DNA from: JBBUEO01 sp038056915
GTDB lineage: Bacteria > Patescibacteriota > UBA1384 > UBA12157 > JAENIV01
Assembly (NCBI GenBank): GCA_038056915.1
Contig: JBBUEO010000014.1
Location: 1-11,981, forward strand
Direction: 5' to 3'
DNA: 11,981 nt
Positions 1 to 5,508 of the stretch are shown here, piece by piece (within the stretch, counting starts at the first letter, position 1; each line of letters starts with the position of its first letter). Both the position numbers and the translations under genes were made by a program. Under the pieces are notes generated by a model. It searched no databases and had not been told where the DNA came from. It was given only the letters and a program-made list of their open reading frames with translations.

Positions 1-846
1 CCAAAATCAGCGGAAATATGGACTAAAAACAAAACCATTCTTTTTGAAAATACCACCTCGAGTGACACTCATAAATTAGATGATGGTACCTTCAGGATAT
101 TTTTTATGAAAGATAGCAAAATCGTCTACGCTGATTCCAAAGATGCTACGACATTCGATACACCCCAATCAACAGGGATTAGCGAATCCCAGGGTAAGTT
201 TATTTCCAACCCTGCGGTTTTGAAAAATGCCGCTAACAATTGGATTATGATATATGAAGAACAACCAATGACTAAACCGGGTCAAAAGCCAGGAGCACCC
301 GGGCCGGAAAGCCAGCGAAATTTAATGTCGGCGATTTCTGCCGACGGGAAAAGCTTCACTAAAGTCGGGGTGGCGATTGATAGTGCCGGGGACGACAATT
401 ATTTTGCATCGGTACCGGATTTAATAAAAACCCCTGATGGTAAAATTAGAATGTACTATGTCTGTGGCGGAGAGGCAATTTGTTCAGCAATCTCCGACGA
501 TGGTAAGATATGGGTCAAAGAGGCAGGAGTCAGGATGGGAGATAAAGCGGTTGATCCTGATGTTTTGTATCAAGACGGACAATGGGTGATGTATTTCGCT
601 ACCCTAACAGGTGATAATAACCGTTTTTATAAAGCAACCTCAGCCGATGGTTTGCAGTGGCTGAAAGGTCAGGAATTTTTAAAACCAGATTCCGAGCAGG
701 GGGCAATTGTTGATCCGGATACAATCGAAATTTCTCTGGGAAAATGGCGAATGTTTTTTGGGGAAATGGCCGAAGGTGAAGGCCAAATGGGAGGGCCAGC
801 TCAAATAAATCTTTACTGGGCTGATTTTGAAGGTGAAATTTTTTGA
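1..846 (+). CDS. Beta-propeller (GH43/GH32-like fold) protein, 5'-truncated
   Basis: The reading frame is open from base 1, so the gene begins before the window. The ATG at 106 is probably internal, because the upstream codons read as sensible protein in the same frame. The protein shows repeated blade-like units: S-A-D-G-K-S-F near bases 334-354, S-D-D-G-K-I-W near 490-510 and S-A-D-G-L-Q-W near 640-660. Each unit alternates with an aromatic strand such as IRMYYV, WVMYFA or WRMFFG, and there are two D-P-D motifs. This pattern is typical of the five-bladed propeller of glycoside hydrolase clans such as GH43, GH32 and GH130, and of related non-enzymatic propellers. I cannot assign a substrate or confirm catalytic acids. 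The missing N-terminus should show whether it is exported. It ends 31 bases before the superoxide-reductase-like gene and may be co-transcribed with it. Confidence 0.7.
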   Translation, partial: PKSAEIWTKNKTILFENTTSSDTHKLDDGTFRIFFMKDSKIVYADSKDATTFDTPQSTGISESQGKFISNPAVLKNAANNWIMIYEEQPMTKPGQKPGAPGPESQRNLMSAISADGKSFTKVGVAIDSAGDDNYFASVPDLIKTPDGKIRMYYVCGGEAICSAISDDGKIWVKEAGVRMGDKAVDPDVLYQDGQWVMYFATLTGDNNRFYKATSADGLQWLKGQEFLKPDSEQGAIVDPDTIEISLGKWRMFFGEMAEGEGQMGGPAQINLYWADFEGEIF

Positions 847-877
847 ATATTTTAAGAGAGATTAATAATAGCTCATC

Positions 878-1207
878 ATGAAGGCGCAAAAACCAGCAAA
901 CCCTCAAAATTTATCTCCATTGGAATTGGCTCACTGGCCGCAAATTAAATTGATAAAACCCAAAATTGGCAAGAAATTTGTGGTTCAAGTTATGGTAGGT
1001 CAAAAATCCCATGAAATGACGGCTGAACATTTGATATTATTTATCGAACTCTTTGTCGGAAATCAGCCAGCCGGACGAAAAATATTAAAACCAGGTGATT
1101 TGCCGGAGGGGGAGTTTATAGTTTTCCTTAACAAACCAGCCAAAATTATTGCTCATGCTTTTTGCAATCTTCACGGACTCTGGGAAAATGAGTTATCAAT
1201 TGTTTAA
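878..1207 (+). CDS. Superoxide reductase-like (desulfoferrodoxin centre II / neelaredoxin family)
   Basis: A 109-residue protein matching the single-iron superoxide reductase fold, which reduces superoxide to hydrogen peroxide in the cytoplasm without making oxygen. All five expected ligands of the Fe(His)4(Cys) centre can be placed: His19 (AHWP), His45 and His51 (SHEMTAEH), and Cys96 and His99 (FCNLHGLW). The length is about normal for a one-domain enzyme, and there is no N-terminal desulforedoxin (four-Cys) domain. The usual Glu-Lys-His-x-Pro loop reads E-L-A-H-W-P, so the catalytic lysine is absent and the glutamate is shifted. It might therefore be a variant enzyme or another iron protein of the same fold. 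The ATG at 878 is the first start after an in-frame stop at 869-871. No convincing Shine-Dalgarno lies at normal distance. No terminator was seen after the gene. Confidence 0.78.
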   Translation: MKAQKPANPQNLSPLELAHWPQIKLIKPKIGKKFVVQVMVGQKSHEMTAEHLILFIELFVGNQPAGRKILKPGDLPEGEFIVFLNKPAKIIAHAFCNLHGLWENELSIV

Positions 1208-1220
1208 ATAATGATAGCAT

Positions 1221-1249
1221 TTGACAATATTTTTTTAATGTTCTAAATT
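1221..1249 (+). promoter_or_regulatory. Sigma70-like promoter of operon 1
   Basis: A perfect -35 TTGACA (1221-1226) is followed after 17 bases by a plausible -10 TAAATT (1244-1249, four of six consensus positions). The predicted start, near 1256, falls at the edge of the C/G-tract dyad, which suits repression by blocking polymerase. Confidence 0.6.
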
Positions 1250-1255
1250 TAAATT

Positions 1256-1276
1256 AAACCCCCTAGGGGAGGGTAT
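1256..1276. promoter_or_regulatory. Putative CsoR operator 1 (C/G-tract dyad)
   Basis: AAACCCCCTAGGGGAGGGTAT contains the perfect palindrome CCCCTAGGGG (1260-1269) and ends in GGGTAT. Known CsoR sites are A/T-flanked C-tract/G-tract dyads of this kind. The -35 to C-tract distance is 38 bases, nearly the same as the 40 bases at the csoR promoter. Binding by the CsoR encoded in this window is inferred. Confidence 0.6.
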
Positions 1277-1286
1277 TTAAAAATTT

Positions 1287-1310
1287 AAATTAGAATAGAA
1301 ATTAGAATAG
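1287..1310 (+). repeat. Tandem duplication of a 12-base unit abutting a GTG start
   Basis: AAATTAGAATAG occurs twice head to tail (1287-1298, 1299-1310). The last base of the second copy is the G of the GTG start codon at 1310. It fills the 5' leader where a Shine-Dalgarno would be expected. Confidence 0.85.
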
Positions 1311-1744
1311 TGAGAAATATTAAACCATTTTTCTATGGATTGGCTGGGATTCTAATACTTTTATTTGTTTATTTTATAATTTTAACTATAATTTCTGGCT
1401 GGCCATTTGCCAAGTTGCAGTTTAATCAAAATTGGTACTATATTATTACGTTAAGTACTGGCTTTGGGATTCAAGTGGGACTATTCAGCTATTTAAAAAG
1501 TCTCATTCAGCAGGCGTCAAAGAAAGTTATAGTCGTTACTGGGACGACATCAACCCTGGCAATGATTTCCTGCTGCGCCCACTATATAGTCAATATTTTG
1601 CCGATTATCGGGATTAGCGGTGTTGTTACCGTTATTTCTCAATATCAAATTCAATTATTCTGGGTGGGAATCTTATTTAATATTGCTGGGATAATTTTTA
1701 TCTCATGGCGAATAAGGAGATTTTTAAAAGGAGAAATAGTATGA
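1310..1744 (+). CDS. Four-helix membrane protein with intramembrane CCxH motif
   Basis: A 144-residue protein with about four predicted membrane helices (roughly residues 8-30, 43-62, 78-104 and 112-134) and a basic C-terminal tail. The third helix carries S-C-C-A-H (Cys88, Cys89, His91), followed by a conserved-looking NILPIIGISG stretch. The vicinal cysteines and nearby histidine suggest soft-metal binding within the membrane, loosely recalling MerT-type and other metal-handling proteins, but I cannot name the family. The start is GTG at 1310. An in-frame stop at 1286-1288 limits extension, and no Shine-Dalgarno is visible. It is the first gene after the putative CsoR operator. Its stop overlaps the next start by ATGA, implying translational coupling. 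Involvement in copper handling is inferred from motif and position. Confidence 0.7.
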   Translation: MRNIKPFFYGLAGILILLFVYFIILTIISGWPFAKLQFNQNWYYIITLSTGFGIQVGLFSYLKSLIQQASKKVIVVTGTTSTLAMISCCAHYIVNILPIIGISGVVTVISQYQIQLFWVGILFNIAGIIFISWRIRRFLKGEIV

Positions 1745-2187
1745 AAAAGATACTATTTTTGATTGCGATGATAGCCGTCATTGGTGTCGGTTATCTCGTA
1801 TTTAAAAATTCTCAAAAACCGAGAACTGACACTTCCAAAGTGTCGGAGACTCTGGGTAAATTCCAGGAACCCAAAATTGATTCTCAAAATGGCCTCGAAG
1901 TTGTGGTAAAGATTAAGCCGCTAATTTGTGATGATTTTTGCGAAGAGGCGGCAACTTTTGATGTCAGTTTTACCACCCACGAAGGTGATTTAAATTTTGA
2001 TTTGGTTAAAGCTTCAACCCTAGAGGTAGATGGGGAAATCCTACCGACAAAATCTTGGGACGGCGGCTCGGGTGGGCATCACTTAAACGGAACTTTGACC
2101 TTTCCGAGGATTGAGAAGCAGCCATCAAAAATGATTCTAAGAATGATAAACATTGCCGGTGCAAATCGTACATTTACTTGGGAATAA
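1741..2187 (+). CDS. Membrane-anchored extracytoplasmic Cys/His protein, unknown function
   Basis: A 148-residue protein. The start is placed at ATG 1741 and not at the earlier in-frame ATG 1705, because AAGGAG lies at 1728-1733, seven bases before it, and because 1741 opens a hydrophobic anchor or signal segment (residues about 3-22). There is no lipobox cysteine. The remainder is a predicted soluble domain outside the membrane. Possible metal ligands are Cys63 and Cys67 (C-D-D-F-C), His80 (T-T-H) and His113-His114 within a W-D-G-G-S-G-G-H-H stretch. The pattern D/T-T-H ... D-L ... G-G-H-H ... G-x-L-x-F resembles small exported proteins I have seen but cannot name. It overlaps the preceding CCxH membrane protein by four bases and precedes the ABC permease by 29 bases. 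A copper-binding role is an inference. Confidence 0.7.
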   Translation: MKKILFLIAMIAVIGVGYLVFKNSQKPRTDTSKVSETLGKFQEPKIDSQNGLEVVVKIKPLICDDFCEEAATFDVSFTTHEGDLNFDLVKASTLEVDGEILPTKSWDGGSGGHHLNGTLTFPRIEKQPSKMILRMINIAGANRTFTWE

Positions 2188-2216
2188 AAAGATGAGAAGA
2201 TAAGCGTGGAGGGGTT

Positions 2217-3314
2217 GTGTTTTATATAGCGATAAAAAATCTTTTTCAGGAAAAAACTAAGTTGCTGATATCGGTTGGCGGAGTGGCCTTTTCGGTGATC
2301 TTGATTCTAATTCTTTTAGGTCTTTTTCAAGGTTGGCAAAGGCAGATGACAAAGTTTTTGGGTAATATCCAGACTGATTTTTGGGTAGGGCAGAAGGGGA
2401 GCCGTGATTTATCGCATTCAATCTCTATCTTGCCGAGTTCGCTCCAAAATCAGATCGCCGAAGAATCCTATGTTGATCAAGTTACGCCTTTTATCGGCCG
2501 TCAAGTGAGTTTCCAGATGGATGGTAAAGATACCCGTTTTTTTCTGGTTGGAATTGATAATAAACAAGTAGTAAGACCGTATAAGATTATTGAAGGGGCA
2601 AATTTCCCCGAAAGTGGCGAAATTATCGTTGATAATTCTTTTGCCTCTGCCAAGAAAAAGAAAATCGGCGATATTATAACCATTAATAATCATGATTTGG
2701 AAATTTCCGGAATTTCTTTAGGCGGAAATCTAATGATTTACACATATGCCTTGGTAAATATTGATCAAATTAGGGATATTTTAGATTTTAAAGACCTGAC
2801 AAACTACTATTTAATTAGAAGCTCAAATCCTGAACTTGCGAAAACCGAGATTGAGACCGCTTTCCCGGACTTAGAAATAATTACCAAACAAACTTTTTTA
2901 GCCAACAATGCCAGTATTATTTCTGATACATTTCTACCGATAATTGGGGTACTTTTAGCAATTGCGGTGGCGGTTGGGGTGGCGGTGATTGGCCTGACGA
3001 TTTTTACGGCGACAATCGAAAAAGCCCGTGAATACGGGGTTCTGAAAGCAATCGGTGTCACCAATGGACAGCTTTATCATATTGCCCTCGTCCAATCGAT
3101 AATTTCAGGAGTGATCGGCTTTATTCTGGGAATTATTTTAGTACCGATTATTGTTAAAATAGCAGAAACATTCGCAAGCGGATTCATCTATGAAGCTGGA
3201 TTCAAAGAAACCGTTGGCGTTTTAATTGTCACTTTAATAATGAGTATACTTGCTTCGATAATTCCTTTAAAACGTTTAACATCAATTGATCCGGCGGAAG
3301 TGTTCAAAAGTTAG
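2217..3314 (+). CDS. ABC transporter permease, MacB/LolE/DevC (FtsX-like) type
   Basis: A 365-residue permease of the type VII ABC family. It has one membrane helix near the N-terminus (about residues 15-40), a large extracytoplasmic domain (about 45-230), then three membrane helices in an FtsX-like domain (about 236-265, 280-312 and 330-352). The cytoplasmic loop after helix 2 contains EKAREYGVLKAIG, typical of the region that couples to the ATPase, and the protein ends with the family-type I-D-P-A-E-V-F. Such permeases act as dimers with a LolD/MacB-like ATPase, extruding or extracting molecules from the outer face of the membrane. The start is GTG at 2217, with GGAGG at 2208-2212. The ATPase follows after 55 bases. 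No membrane-fusion (HlyD/MacA) protein is present in the window, although the small anchored protein upstream could be a partner. The substrate is unknown. Confidence 0.9.
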   Translation: MFYIAIKNLFQEKTKLLISVGGVAFSVILILILLGLFQGWQRQMTKFLGNIQTDFWVGQKGSRDLSHSISILPSSLQNQIAEESYVDQVTPFIGRQVSFQMDGKDTRFFLVGIDNKQVVRPYKIIEGANFPESGEIIVDNSFASAKKKKIGDIITINNHDLEISGISLGGNLMIYTYALVNIDQIRDILDFKDLTNYYLIRSSNPELAKTEIETAFPDLEIITKQTFLANNASIISDTFLPIIGVLLAIAVAVGVAVIGLTIFTATIEKAREYGVLKAIGVTNGQLYHIALVQSIISGVIGFILGIILVPIIVKIAETFASGFIYEAGFKETVGVLIVTLIMSILASIIPLKRLTSIDPAEVFKS

Positions 3315-3369
3315 AGCGAAGAATTTTGATTCACGAATCGGCTGAATATATATAAGGAAAACTATTAAT

Positions 3370-4092
3370 ATGTCTATGCTAAAAATCAAAAATCTAACTA
3401 AGGTTTACGGAAGCGGACATACTGCAGTTAGAGCGGTTGAGAATGTGAGTCTAAATATAGAAGAGGGAGAAATTGTTTTAATTATGGGGCCGAGCGGATC
3501 GGGAAAAACGACCTTGATTACCATGGCTGGGGCATTACTTAAACCCACTTCGGGCGAGGTTATAATCAACGGAGGAAGGGTTTCTGATCTTAAGGAAAAA
3601 GACCTCGCGCGAGTACGACTCAATAAGTTGGGTTTCGTATTCCAGTCGTTTAATTTACTCTCGTCGCTTGGGGCTTTAGAAAATGTTGCCGTACCTTTGA
3701 TCGCTGCCGGAGTCAGACGAAAAGCGGCTTTAGCACAAGCTCGTATCGGTTTAGAAAAACTGGGTTTGGGTAAGCGTCTTGGAAATTTACCACGCGATCT
3801 TTCTGGCGGGGAAAAACAACGGGTGTCGGTAGCGAGGGCCATGGTTAATAACCCAAAATTAATTTTAGCCGATGAACCCACCGCCAATTTGGATTCAAAA
3901 ACCGGCCGAGAAGTTATGGAATTGCTTTGCAGTACCGCCTGTCGCGAAAGACGGACAGTGGTGATTGTTAGCCATGATCAACGGCTTAAAGATATTGCCC
4001 ACCGGGTTATATGGTTTGAGGACGGGAAAATTACTCAAGAAGAAAAGGGTGGTCACCCAAAAGTTTGTAAGCACAATATAATTAAAAATTGA
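3370..4092 (+). CDS. ABC transporter ATP-binding protein, LolD/MacB type
   Basis: A 240-residue ATPase with all expected motifs: Walker A GPSGSGKTT (residues 40-48), Q-loop Gln92, signature LSGGEKQR (144-151), Walker B LILADEP with Asp168-Glu169, D-loop, and switch His202 (VSHD). The order and the short length match the LolD/MacB/DevA branch, which partners FtsX-like permeases, here the gene just upstream. The last 14 residues (G-G-H-P-K-V-C-K-H...) form a short tail with two histidines and one cysteine that the fold does not need. ATG 3370 is chosen because AAGGA lies at 3354-3358. A second ATG at 3376 is further from it. The next membrane-protein gene begins eight bases after the stop, so these genes probably form one transcript. 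Confidence 0.93.
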   Translation: MSMLKIKNLTKVYGSGHTAVRAVENVSLNIEEGEIVLIMGPSGSGKTTLITMAGALLKPTSGEVIINGGRVSDLKEKDLARVRLNKLGFVFQSFNLLSSLGALENVAVPLIAAGVRRKAALAQARIGLEKLGLGKRLGNLPRDLSGGEKQRVSVARAMVNNPKLILADEPTANLDSKTGREVMELLCSTACRERRTVVIVSHDQRLKDIAHRVIWFEDGKITQEEKGGHPKVCKHNIIKN

Positions 4093-4099
4093 AGGTAAA

Positions 4100-4480
4100 A
4101 TGCACACATTATTTATCATTTTACACATCATTGGCGCTGGGGTAATTATCGGTGTTGTCGTTTTTTCAGTTCTTTTAAACATCAAAGAAGGGGCAAGTCA
4201 AGAACGGCTGCAAATTTTTCAGTTGGTGCGAACAACTGGAACTTTCGCCGCCGGGTGGTTACTTATTACTGGCCTGGTCCTTTATTTTCAAGAACCAGAG
4301 GAATTTAAAGGTAATATTTTGTTTTGGGTAAAGATGGGACTTTTTGTTTTGGATGGCCTAATTGCAATATTAATTATTGATCGAAAAATAAAAAAGTCGC
4401 CAGTTCCGAATATGACTGTTTGGGCAATAATTAATGCGATTGTCCTTTTCGCCATCGTTATCTTGGGAAAACTGATTTAA
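4100..4480 (+). CDS. Small four-helix integral membrane protein, unknown (CopD-like possible)
   Basis: A 126-residue protein with four predicted membrane helices (about residues 4-26, 45-63, 73-94 and 105-125). GAAGG at 4091-4095, immediately after the ATPase stop, is the ribosome site. The first helix holds His9 in an L-H-I-I-G-A-G context, and the third begins F-W-V-K. This arrangement recalls the small CopD-like or DUF2214/DUF2269-type membrane proteins, some of which are linked to copper or haem. The resemblance is weak and I do not assign the family. It is the last gene of operon 1. I see no terminator between its stop and the csoR promoter. Confidence 0.65.
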   Translation: MHTLFIILHIIGAGVIIGVVVFSVLLNIKEGASQERLQIFQLVRTTGTFAAGWLLITGLVLYFQEPEEFKGNILFWVKMGLFVLDGLIAILIIDRKIKKSPVPNMTVWAIINAIVLFAIVILGKLI

Positions 4481-4487
4481 TTATGAT

Positions 4488-4515
4488 TTTTTGTTGTAGT
4501 AATTTTTGTTGTAGT
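4488..4515 (+). repeat. Direct repeat upstream of the csoR promoter
   Basis: TTTTTGTTGTAGT occurs at 4488-4500 and again at 4503-4515 (13 bases, period 15), ending at the first base of the -35 box. Confidence 0.85.
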
Positions 4516-4544
4516 TGACATTGATAGGATAAATATTGTACTCT
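4515..4544 (+). promoter_or_regulatory. Promoter of csoR/copA operon
   Basis: Perfect -35 TTGACA (4515-4520). The best-positioned -10 is TACTCT (4539-4544, 18-base spacer), a weak match. The case rests on the -35 and on the same geometry relative to the G/C dyad as in operon 1. Confidence 0.5.
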
Positions 4545-4551
4545 ATTTATA

Positions 4552-4572
4552 GATCCCCCCACGGGGGGGTTC
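4552..4572. promoter_or_regulatory. Putative CsoR operator 2 (autoregulatory)
   Basis: A dyad centred on 4562: GA-T-CCCCCC, ACG, GGGGGG-T-TC, with one central T:T mismatch in the arms. It lies between the promoter and csoR, over the predicted start site. The C-tract/G-tract form is typical of CsoR/RcnR-family sites. No T-run follows, so a terminator is unlikely. Confidence 0.62.
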
Positions 4573-4585
4573 TCGGCGGAGAATT

Positions 4586-4779
4586 ATGAATCAAGACCTA
4601 AAACAACAAGCAATTAACAGAATGAATTATTTGATTGGACATCTAAAAGCCAACAAGAAAATGATTGAGGATGATATATATTGTATTAATATAATTCGTC
4701 AAAATAATGCCGTCATGGCGGCTTTAAAAAAAGTCAATGATTTAATCTTAAAATCTCATTTAAATACTTGCGCCACCAC
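4586..4779 (+). CDS. csoR: CsoR-family Cu(I)-sensing repressor, 3' end lost in gap
   Basis: The first 65 residues of a CsoR/RcnR-family all-helical repressor (DUF156). The copper-sensing triad is complete: Cys33, His58 and Cys62, with spacings of 25 and 4 identical to Cys36/His61/Cys65 of M. tuberculosis CsoR. Tyr32 precedes the first cysteine, as in that protein. This Cys-His-Cys pattern points to Cu(I) rather than the Ni/Co or formaldehyde sensors. Apo-CsoR binds G/C-tract operators and Cu(I) releases it. A matching dyad lies just upstream, and a second one precedes the 1310 operon. The start at ATG 4586 has GGAG at 4578-4581. About 20-30 C-terminal residues should be in the gap. The frame happens to stay open through the N-run into the dehydrogenase, but this is not a real fusion. 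Confidence 0.92.
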
Positions 4780-4879
4780 NNNNNNNNNNNNNNNNNNNNN
4801 NNNNNNNNNNNNNNNNNNNNNNNNNNNNNNNNNNNNNNNNNNNNNNNNNNNNNNNNNNNNNNNNNNNNNNNNNNNNNNN
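4780..4879. other. Assembly gap (100 N)
   Basis: Exactly 100 N. It must contain the end of csoR, an intergenic segment and the dehydrogenase N-terminus with its TGxxxGxG motif (about 45-50 residues). Together these need well over 200 bases, so 100 is a placeholder size. Confidence 0.95.
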
Positions 4880-5485
4880 ATCTCGCAGGCAGGCGGACAG
4901 GCAATCATTTCGCAAACTGATATCTCAAAGACTGAACAAGTCCAAGCAATGATTAAATTAGCGGTTGATAAATTCGGCGGTTTGGACATCATCGTCAATA
5001 ATGCTGGAGTAGCGCCAATGGGAGATGTTTCTTCAACTACGGACGAAATTTGGCAAAAAACAATTGATGTTGATCTCAAAGGTGTTTTCTTGGGGATTAG
5101 AGCTTCGGTGCCAGAGATGGAAAAACGCGGCAAGGGAAAAATTATCAATATCGCCTCTATTGCCGGATTAATTGGATTTCAGGGAATTACAGCTTACTGC
5201 GCGGCTAAAGGCGGAGTCGTCAATTTGACAAAAGAAGCGGCTTTGGATTTGGCTCCAAAGAAAATCAATGTTAATGCGATTGCGCCAGGCGTGATTAAAA
5301 CGGCAATGACAACAGACATTTTAAAAGATGAAAAAACGGCGCAAACGATGTTGGTAAAAACACCGATTGGACGGTTAGGCGAGCCGGAAGATATTGCTTG
5401 GGCGGCAGTTTATTTAGCATCTGATGAATCCGACTTTGTTACCGGCCACATATTAGTAGTGGATGGTGGTTGGATCGCCCAATAA
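4880..5485 (+). CDS. Short-chain dehydrogenase/reductase (SDR), 5' end lost in gap
   Basis: The C-terminal about 200 residues of a classical SDR, an NAD(P)-dependent oxidoreductase of about 250 residues. Visible hallmarks are the N-N-A-G motif (VNNAG), the catalytic Ser in NIASIAG, the catalytic pair Y-C-A-A-K (YxxxK), the cofactor/substrate loop N-A-I-A-P-G-V-I-K-T and the C-terminal T-G-H-I-L-V-V-D-G-G. The sequence style is like FabG, glucose dehydrogenase or 3-hydroxybutyrate dehydrogenase, and the substrate cannot be deduced. The glycine-rich nucleotide motif and start codon are in the gap. It stops 23 bases before copA, which suggests co-transcription with the copper genes, unusual company for an SDR. 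A mis-joined scaffold cannot be excluded on the upstream side only. Confidence 0.9.
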   Translation: MSQAGGQAIISQTDISKTEQVQAMIKLAVDKFGGLDIIVNNAGVAPMGDVSSTTDEIWQKTIDVDLKGVFLGIRASVPEMEKRGKGKIINIASIAGLIGFQGITAYCAAKGGVVNLTKEAALDLAPKKINVNAIAPGVIKTAMTTDILKDEKTAQTMLVKTPIGRLGEPEDIAWAAVYLASDESDFVTGHILVVDGGWIAQ

Positions 5486-5508
5486 AAAATAAAACTATAA
5501 AAGGCATA

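Noticed and set aside
1705..1740. Earlier in-frame ATG at 1705 for the anchored Cys/His protein
   Set aside because: It would put 12 charged residues before the signal/anchor helix and overlap the upstream gene by 40 bases. AAGGAG at 1728-1733 fits ATG 1741.
3405..3887. Open minus-strand frame of 160 codons
   Set aside because: It lies wholly antisense to the ABC ATPase, which has every expected motif. The minus frame shows no recognisable domain or ribosome site. The same holds for the minus frames at 599-907, 2418-2693, 2807-3064, 3895-4185, 6511-6798, 6651-7034 and 8663-8866.
4555..4569. C6/G7 hairpin as a terminator for operon 1
   Set aside because: No T-run follows, and it lies between the TTGACA promoter and csoR. 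An operator is the better reading.
5470..5508. Earlier in-frame ATG for copA at 5470
   Set aside because: It would overlap the dehydrogenase end by 16 bases and add 13 residues unlike a CopA N-terminus. ATG 5509 starts the HMA domain normally and has AAAGG before it.
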